Shown here in pieces: positions 57,360-64,000 of a stretch of DNA of 64,000 nucleotides (position 1 is the first letter of the stretch; every line of letters starts with the position of its first letter). The stretch lies in contig NADL03000513.1 of NCBI GenBank assembly GCA_002205965.3, positions 1,240,001 to 1,304,000 on the forward strand, given 5' to 3'. The notes below the pieces were generated by a model. That model was not told where the DNA came from. It was given only the letters and a program-made list of their open reading frames with translations, and did no database searches. This stretch comes from Kappaphycus alvarezii. Its lineage: Eukaryota; Rhodophyta; Florideophyceae; Gigartinales; Solieriaceae. The position numbers and the translations under genes were made by a program.

Positions 57360-58285
57360 ACAACACTGGAAGAATGGTGTCTCGTATAAATTACAGGCCT
57401 ATACTCTATGAGTAGGGAGAATGTCGAAGTTGGGAAGAGGACGGAAGGGACTGAGGGGGGTAGTCTACTACGAGTGGTGCAAAGATTGGGAGTCCTATGA
57501 ATTTGCATTCAAACCATTACTCAGGATCTATATTTCCCGCACAACACACTCCCAGCGGCGTGGATACAACCGACCACATCTCCATATTGTACATTAAAAT
57601 GACCCAAAAATTCTCCGGATCTGCAAGTTAAGTACCGGATGAATATCGGAGCATTTATAATTAAATGAAAGGGTACTTGTAGCCCCTTCAAAAAGCAACC
57701 TCTTTGGAGGTGACCACCAACGTAGCGTATCGCTGAAATAGAATCGCCCTCAACCTAGATTATTGTTCCAGTGCTCGGCAGTCTACGATCTTGCCACTTT
57801 CTTGATTGTATAGAATGCATTGGGTGCGAGGAAAGGTAGTGGCGACGCAACCCGCGGCGAGTGATTTAAATTGCCAACATGTAAAACACGGGAGCGAGTA
57901 GGGTGGAGACTGGTTTAGTTACTGAGGCCGACGAAGCAGTAGACATCGGATAAAATTCTATCTCCAATGCATTGCATACAGCTTGGCACCGCCCTTTTTT
58001 CCATAGCGAGACTGGCGACAGCTCTCATAGACTCTTTGACGCCGGCGAGTACTTACGAATGCCAGCCTCCGAGCGTTGAGATGAGGATCGAAACTAACCT
58101 TATTTCCCTGGCAATTCAGCAGCAAATACTTATTCCCACTTCTCTGTGCCGGGTACGTTGAGACTCGTGAGTGATTCGAACCTCTTCCCTATAGCACGGA
58201 AGGGGGCAAGAGAGTTGGAGAAGGTTCGGTCAAAATATTCCGTGTCACTGGCGGCCACAATCGCCCTAATATCAGGCCTTATCCT

Positions 58286-58530
58286 GTGAGTCCCCGGTGT
58301 TGTACAGTGGTTATGGTAATCGTCCGTAGGTTCTTACTCTTTATCACCAAGGTCTTAGCTTTCGCAGACCATTATATACAAAATAGATAAGAGTATCCTA
58401 ACAGACTGTGATCCAAAGACCAACTCAACTAAAATAAAATAAAATATAAATTCATAGTGCTGTATTTTCTTACAGCACATAGAGTACAACTACACGTTGA
58501 TTTAATATTACCTTTGTACTGTAACACTCC
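58286..58530. other. Short spacer with a hairpin
   Basis: Between the duplicated block and the LTR of D. GTGCTGTA ... TACAGCAC near 58462-58483 is a perfect 8 bp stem with a 6-base loop. An AAAATAAAATAAAAT stretch lies before it. Nothing else is seen. Confidence 0.5.
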
Positions 58531-59250
58531 TGATAGGGGTAAATCGTCGGGAGAAGAGATACTTAGAACCAACTACCCCAAGACGGAGGTGTTGCGAGCG
58601 ACAAAAGTGCTACCGTGGTATAGTTGAACAAATAAAAAGGAGTGTATATGGGAGAGAGTTGAGAGGGCTACAAGCAAGTATAAAAGGGGCAGGGTCTACC
58701 ACTGATGCTCTGCGACCAGCTTAGGAAAAAGTTTTCTAGGGTCTGAAGTTGACTCTCAACTTCCTACTACTCGGAGCTTGACCTGAAGTTGTCTGCCAAC
58801 TTGCTTGACCTCTCAAGGAGGAAGCACTTTACTCAGCTTATATAGACCTTTCGGCTAATCCTAAAGTCTCAATCAAACATACTAAATACCATAAAACGCA
58901 TTCACGGGAATCGTGTGAACCAGAGAGACCATTAGAAGATATTTCCTCAAGGTAAATATCTAGGTGCCATACCCATGCCAGCCACCCATCGGCCAGGGGT
59001 GGGAATTGATGTGGCCATTATATAGACCTTTCAGAGTCACTCGTAGTATCACCCACAACCTAGAACTGTACTGACATCCACTATGACAGCGTGTCCTAAA
59101 ATAAAAAATCAACCGATGAATTTGCCACACTCACCCAAATTAAAAATATCTTGCAAATTCAAAAACTGTAAAAATATCTTCCCAGTTCCAATACTGTATA
59201 CAATTATGGTCCTCATCTAAATTTTTTCGTGTGCGAATTTGCGCACATCA
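58531..59250 (-). repeat. Short-class LTR (3' LTR of element D)
   Basis: TGATGTGCGC start at 59250 and CCCCTATCA end at 58531, 720 bp. Matches 5258-5966 and 54104-54822 closely. It has two TATA-like boxes, near 59020 and 58840. Confidence 0.92.
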
Positions 59251-59283
59251 CGCCCTCCCGCTCAAGACGAACGTCCCGGCTCG

Positions 59284-60330
59284 TCACTGCTCTTGTTGTT
59301 CTTGTGGGAGTTCTATCCATTCATCAGGGAGAGTATAGGGTTCACTATAAGGATATGGTAGTAGCTCATTTCCAATATGATGAGAGAGTGTGTACCGTGC
59401 GATGACCGGCTCATCTCCTTGGTCAAGAGTTTCGTAGATTCGGCGTATGGTTTCATAGTGTTCTCTAATGAGCTCCTCCCGTTTCACTTCTCCAAACCTT
59501 CCAAATGTGAGGTAGTAAACGTAGTATGCAAACTTTTCTGGCAACGGGTCCAGAAACGGGTATCTGAAGGAGAAAAAAACTCGCAACATAAGGACTGAGT
59601 CCTCACGAGTAAGGTGCGCCCCGTGAATGGTCTGGAAGCACATGCAAATACTAATGCAAAAAAGGAAATTACTTCTGCTTCTCGTGGGTCCTCTGTCATT
59701 TCGCGAAGCCAACGTCTAATTGGTAGCCGTCCAATAATTAAGGATGCATAGTTTCCCCCTGGGAGACTAGGCGGTGTTTGAGGCGATCTTCTTGGCGATC
59801 TTCCTCGCTGCTCCCGACGCCTTGCCCTCTTCGATGATCCGCCCCGATCACTTGATGGTCCAGCTCGTATCATCATCACGGCCTCGGGAGGATCCTGGTC
59901 TTCGGCTGAGGTTGTATTTCTGAGCGGAGCAACGTAAGGTTCCCATAGAGGATATGGGACCAGTCGATATTCCATATCAGGGGGCAAGCTGTAACCTCTC
60001 AGTCGCACATCTTGGTTGTTCTTGAGAAATACGTAAACTGGACGGATAATGTTCAGATATGTTTGCGACAAGTCTCCGATAGCTACCATTCCATACCTCC
60101 CTATAGAGTAATGATATATGACTTCCACAAACTCTGGACCTGCTTCCGTGAACCTTCCGTTTTGGAATGAGAATAGAACTCTGATCAATAGTCGGAAATC
60201 TTCTTGAGGTAGCAATGGTCCGTTCAACGTACGAAAACATAGGCATATATTAATGTAGAAATGGATGATTACGTGGAGTTCGTAGTAGTCACGCGTAATC
60301 GAGATGATCCATTCCCAGGCCCTTTTTCCT
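59284..60330 (-). other. Element D: tandem accessory modules
   Basis: Module 1 (about 59950-60330) is as in A: INICLCFRTLNGPLLPQED, EVIYHYSIGRYGMV, NIIRPVYVFL. Module 2 (59284-59750) is a diverged version: ISICMCFQTIHGAHLTRED, LRVFFSFRYPF, YYVYYLTFGRFGEV, YETIRRIYETL, LLPYPYSEPYTL. The linker between them is Arg/Ser/Pro-rich. Module 1 is much better conserved between A and D than module 2, which suggests an exchange or faster change of module 2. Confidence 0.75.
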
Positions 60331-60379
60331 CCCATAGGAATCATTCTATAGTTAAAGATGAGTATGCCTCGTGGTTGCG

Positions 60380-62970
60380 CATAGTCCTGTGTGAGAAGGA
60401 ATTCTTCAGGCCTCTGATGGTAAGGGACCAGACGACGTGCATGGATTGCCCTCCTTGATCTCTTCCCTGAGCTTGAACAGAGCTTATAATGCGGGTGTCT
60501 TTCCTCCGTGACGATGCAAGGGTTCGAGTACTTTGTTTGGAAAGCCGGCCACTTCACAGCCTGTTGCATTGCTTTTCCGTGTGCTACAAGTACTTTAGAG
60601 CCGACTGAGAAAGTTTGGACTGGAGGCTCTTCATCCTTATTTCTTGTCTGTGTTAGCGCGCGGTGTGATCTCCAGCTTTCGGTGGCCAATAGTTCGACCT
60701 CTCTACTCTCTTCATCGATAACATTTGTTTCCATATCTCTCTGTAACATTCTAGGAGCTCTTCCGTACATTAGCTCAAACGGTGACCGTCCACTTCTTCC
60801 TCTTCTTCGCCGATAGCCGTATAACACTTTTGGTAAGGCATCTTCCCACTGGATTTCATTCTCGGACATAGTTTTCGATATTGATCGTTTGATGGTTCCA
60901 ACCATCCTCTCCGCTTTCCCGTTTGACATAGGAGCATATGCGAGAACTGTCTTTAGCTGAATACCTTTTTCTTCCAAGAAACGAAGCAGTGAAGTTGCAG
61001 TAAAACAAAGTGCGTTATCCGAGATGATCCTTTTTGGAAGACCAAACGGTTCAATTATTTCTTTTTCGATGAATCTCAGGACCACTTCAGCATTGGCCTC
61101 CTCAACTGCAACTGCTATTGGCCATCCAGTAAGATGTTCCACCCCTATAAGGAGATATTTGTTTCCGGAAGAGGTTTCCTTGAATGGGCCGGCAAAGTCA
61201 ATTGAAAAGGTTTCAAAGAGACCGGAAACTGGAAAGCCTAGAGTTGTCTTATACTTTCGTATTGGCGTGAATTTTTGACAGTTGTCGCAGCTTTTCACGA
61301 AGTTATAGACGTCCTTATGGATACTGGGCCACCAGAATCTCTCAGTAACGAATTTCTTGGTTGTTTCGAGATCCCAATGCCCTAACTCATCATGAAAAGT
61401 CCTCAAGATCTTCATTCTTTCTTTCAAAGGGGCCACTAGTCGAGGACCGGCTTTCGTGTGTCGGAAGAGTTTCCCATTCCATAGTGTAAAAGCCTTTTGA
61501 TTCCTACGTACCCAATTTCTGTGTTCAATATCAACCTTTCTCATTTCTAGTCCATCCAGGAATTTAATTAGTCCGTCAATATTAGCTTCGTACTCGTTAT
61601 TGTTCGGCACTTGCACCTCGGCAACTCCGACGATGTTCTCGGAAGCTTTTTCATTTGGAATCAGTGGATCCCTCAAGCGGGATAGGTAGTCGGCAGGCTG
61701 ATTATTGCGTCCGGGCCTATACACAATTTCAAACCGATATTCTGCGAAAATGTCGAGCCATCGGGCCAAGCGGTGATGTACATCTTTCTTTTGGAATGCT
61801 GTCTTAAGTGCCTGGTGATCAGTTATCAAGACAAATTTCTCGAGTGATAAAAGGTATACGCGAAACTTTTTCAGTGCGAAGACAACAGCGAGCGCTTCTT
61901 TTTCGCAGACTGAGTATCTCCTTTCCGCATCATTCAGAGTGCGACTTGCGAATTGAACCGGGTGTAGTCTTCCGTTTTCATCTTTTTGGGACAAAACGGC
62001 ACCCAAAGACCGTTCTGAGGCATCTGTCTCCACAACAAATGGTCTCTTGAAATCTGGATACATGAGCACTGGGGGACACATAGCTTATCTTTAAGCTCTT
62101 CAAATGCGGTTTGCATTTCCTTGTTCCATAAAAATTTTCCGTTCTTTGTTGTGCTGGCATGTAACGGTGCTGCAGTCTTGGCGAAATCTTTGATAAATCT
62201 CCTGTAATATGAGGCCAGTCCTAAGAAGCTTCGAACCTCCGTCTTTGAAGCGGGCCTTGGTGCCAACTTGATTTTTTTCGTTTTCTCTGGATCCACTTTA
62301 ATTCCCTCTTGATCGACGATATGACCGAGTAATTGGATAGACGTTTTCGCAAAGAAGCATTTGCTTAACTTAATTTTCAGGCTGTACGCAGCTATTTTCT
62401 CCACCACAGTCTTGACATGCGATATGTGCTGATCCAAGGTTTTTGAGAATATCACTACATCATCGATATAAACTCTTGCAAATGGAAGTCCTTTCAAAAC
62501 CTCGTTCATCATTCTTTGGAATGTAGCTGGGGCATTCATGAGACCAAAAGGCATCACTTCGAACCTGAATGTACCGGCTTTGCTGGTAAAAGTTGTTTTT
62601 TCCTTGCATTTTTCATCCAATGGAATCTGCCAATAACCAGTGTAAAGATCAATTGAGGTGAAGTATCTCCCGTCCTTCAAGTCCTCGAGGATTTCCTCCA
62701 TATTCGGAATCGGAAATCGATCGGGTATCATTCTCTGGTTCAGTTGTCGGTAATCGACGCAAAAACGCAGCTTTCCATCCTTCTTTGGTGCGACCACAAC
62801 TGGAAATGACCATGGGGATGAAACTGGCCGAATGATATCATTTTCCAGCATACTTGTAACATTCTCTGAGATAAATTGGTCATATTTTGGCGGTTGACGT
62901 CTAGGCCTGTGGTAAATTGGTTGAGTATCGGTAAGTTCAAATGAGTGAGTGACCGGTACACTTGCTTGTC
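60380..62970 (-). other. Element D: RT, RNase H and integrase region
   Basis: Long open stretches carry all expected motifs: RT LRFCVDYRQLN and VYIDDVVIFSKTL; RNase H TDASERSLGA, TDHQAL and NNQPADYLSR; integrase HDELGHWDLE, CDNCQ, IDFAGPF, IISDNALCF, NGKAERMVGTIKR and GYRRRRGRSGRS, running on into accessory module 1. Well kept. Confidence 0.93.
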
Positions 62971-63399
62971 TTAAATCTGATACACTCCATGCAATTACTT
63001 CGGAAGATGTTAACATGTCGGATATTATCATTGAGGCGGGGCTGGAAGGTGCTGTACTTTTTCTTGAATTTCTCCAATTTGGCGCTGGTCCTTTTCTTGA
63101 TCCTCACCCTCCAAATTTTGAAGGACCTCTTCCGGCGTGCTCACATCTTCAGATATGGAATTCGATATATTCTTGTTTTCCGTGCAATTGTAATCTTCTT
63201 TCATGCCCGAATTCCGTCCTTTGATTCGATATTATCGCAAAAAGAAACACATTCAGGTGTCAAACCTACCCTAGAATTCCAGTCTTCATCTGTTTCAAAC
63301 CCAGAATCATAATCGTCCCATGTCATGTTCATTGTCCCCCGAGCGTACCCTTCTCACTTCCGAAAGTGTTAGTTGGTTCGAATCTTCGCTGTCATAGCT

Positions 63400-64000
63400 A
63401 GAAGTGAAATCTTCACTGTCCGTCTCTCTTAATCTTCCGGATGTGTGCTTTTGTCGAAATCCAGGGGCATCTTCACGTTCTGCCGTCAACATTAACTGAA
63501 ACGATTTGGTTGCCCAAGTCAATGCAGGTCCCTAGTCTTTCCATGGTAGGACAGCCAATGATTGCATCGAAAGGGAGCTCAGGCATGACAAGAAAGTCTA
63601 ATCAACTTTAGAGTCCCCAAAGAACACGGAAACCTTGTCAACAGTGCCCATGCATTTTGAGACGGTTCCATCCGCCACAGTTATTCTTCGAGTAGTTGGA
63701 ATAATTTCAGACCTAATCTGTCACCAAAGTTTCTGAATAAGGTTTGGAACAGCGCCCGAATCGAAAAGAGCTTGGGTTTGCATTCCCAATACTTTGACTG
63801 GTACTAGTTTAAGACGTCTTGGTGCTGTCGAGGCCGATTGAAGAAACAGTTTCTTACCCTTAGCGGACTTATTAGACCTGATAATTTTTTTGAGTTCTTT
63901 TCTCGCATCCTCTGCGTCGCCCCTCAAAAGTTGACCAAACGTTATCCCAGTTGGGGCCGATGCAAGCTCAGCCACCAAATTGTACTTCTTCACATATTCT
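63400..64000 (-). other. Element D: protease and end of gag
   Basis: Active-site motif LFDSGAVPN near 63745-63775, the DSEDFTSSYDSEDSNQL linker near 63375-63425, and the gag-protease linker (LVAELASAPTGITFGQLL, AEDARKELKK) near 63860-63990. It runs off the window. Confidence 0.82.

Larger units (their letters stand above)
55951..58285 (+). repeat. Duplicated chimeric block, copy 2
   Basis: Inverted counterpart of 25585-28041. It begins (CCGATACTAATG) right after the LINE 3' UTR of L7 and ends in the LINE-like segment ARELEKVRSKYSVS (58205-58245), where the similarity to copy 1 fades. It carries the second copy of the F-box/Mis18-like gene, its TATA palindrome, AATAAA and microsatellite. Confidence 0.85.
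58531..64000 (-). mobile_element. Ty3/gypsy LTR element D, 5' part outside the window
   Basis: Minus strand. Parts: short-class 3' LTR 58531-59250; accessory module 2 about 59284-59750; accessory module 1 about 59950-60330; integrase about 60380-61560; RNase H about 61690-62100; RT about 62170-62970; protease about 63400-63800; end of gag about 63800-64000. It is broken with only a handful of interruptions in the visible part, one of the best-kept copies here. Young, close to A and C in pol and to A in its LTR; module 2 differs more. Confidence 0.93.

Overview
The window reads as repeat-rich nuclear DNA of a eukaryote. It holds no operons, rRNA, credible tRNA gene or CRISPR array. The genes that can be recognised are retroelement genes, plus one duplicated F-box/zinc-domain gene with a TATA box and an AATAAA signal. 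I cannot name the lineage. LINEs with a restriction-like endonuclease tail, Ty3/gypsy elements and a Mis18-like domain would fit a fungus, a protist or an invertebrate. Base composition alternates between AT-rich spacers and GC-rich LINE tracts.

Layout, left to right. 1-5966 (+): Ty3/gypsy element A, cut by the window edge, ending in a short LTR. 6365-8395 (-): two LINE 3' pieces around an AT-rich spacer. 8780-9857 (+): a long LTR. 11235-11830 (+): a diverged LINE C-terminus. 11963-18240 (-): element B with long LTRs, followed by an orphan accessory module and an old LTR. 19038-22129: unassigned. 22130-23480 (-): gag and LTR of a very old element H. 24540-25152 (+): old long LTR. 25155-28041: LINE pieces and copy 1 of a 2.4 kb chimeric block carrying the F-box/Mis18-like gene (-). 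28693-30076 (+): long LTR. 30646-34150 (-): old element F. 34160-39441 (+): old element E. 39910-42760 (-): old element G. 43725-44425 (-): LINE tail. 44426-52123 (-): element C. 52124-55940 (+): LINE copy with a short solo LTR at 54104-54822. 55951-58285 (+): copy 2 of the chimeric block, inverted relative to copy 1. 58531-64000 (-): element D, cut by the window edge.

Two things tie the LTR elements together. First, after integrase, pol carries a tandem pair of related modules of about 110-130 residues that I cannot match to a known domain. Second, the LTRs come in a short class (about 710-735 bp) and a long class (about 1.4-1.5 kb). The long class carries, inside U3, a reading frame for an acidic protein with a conserved C-terminal motif. 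A, C, D and the solo LTR at 54104 are very alike by eye and so relatively young. B is older, and E, F, G, H and the LTRs at 18432 and 24540 are ancient.

The LINE family is defined by a C-terminal PD-(D/E)XK-like tail. It recurs at least six times, and its tail often follows directly on the end of an LTR in the same orientation. The only host-like gene is present as two damaged inverted copies about 28 kb apart.
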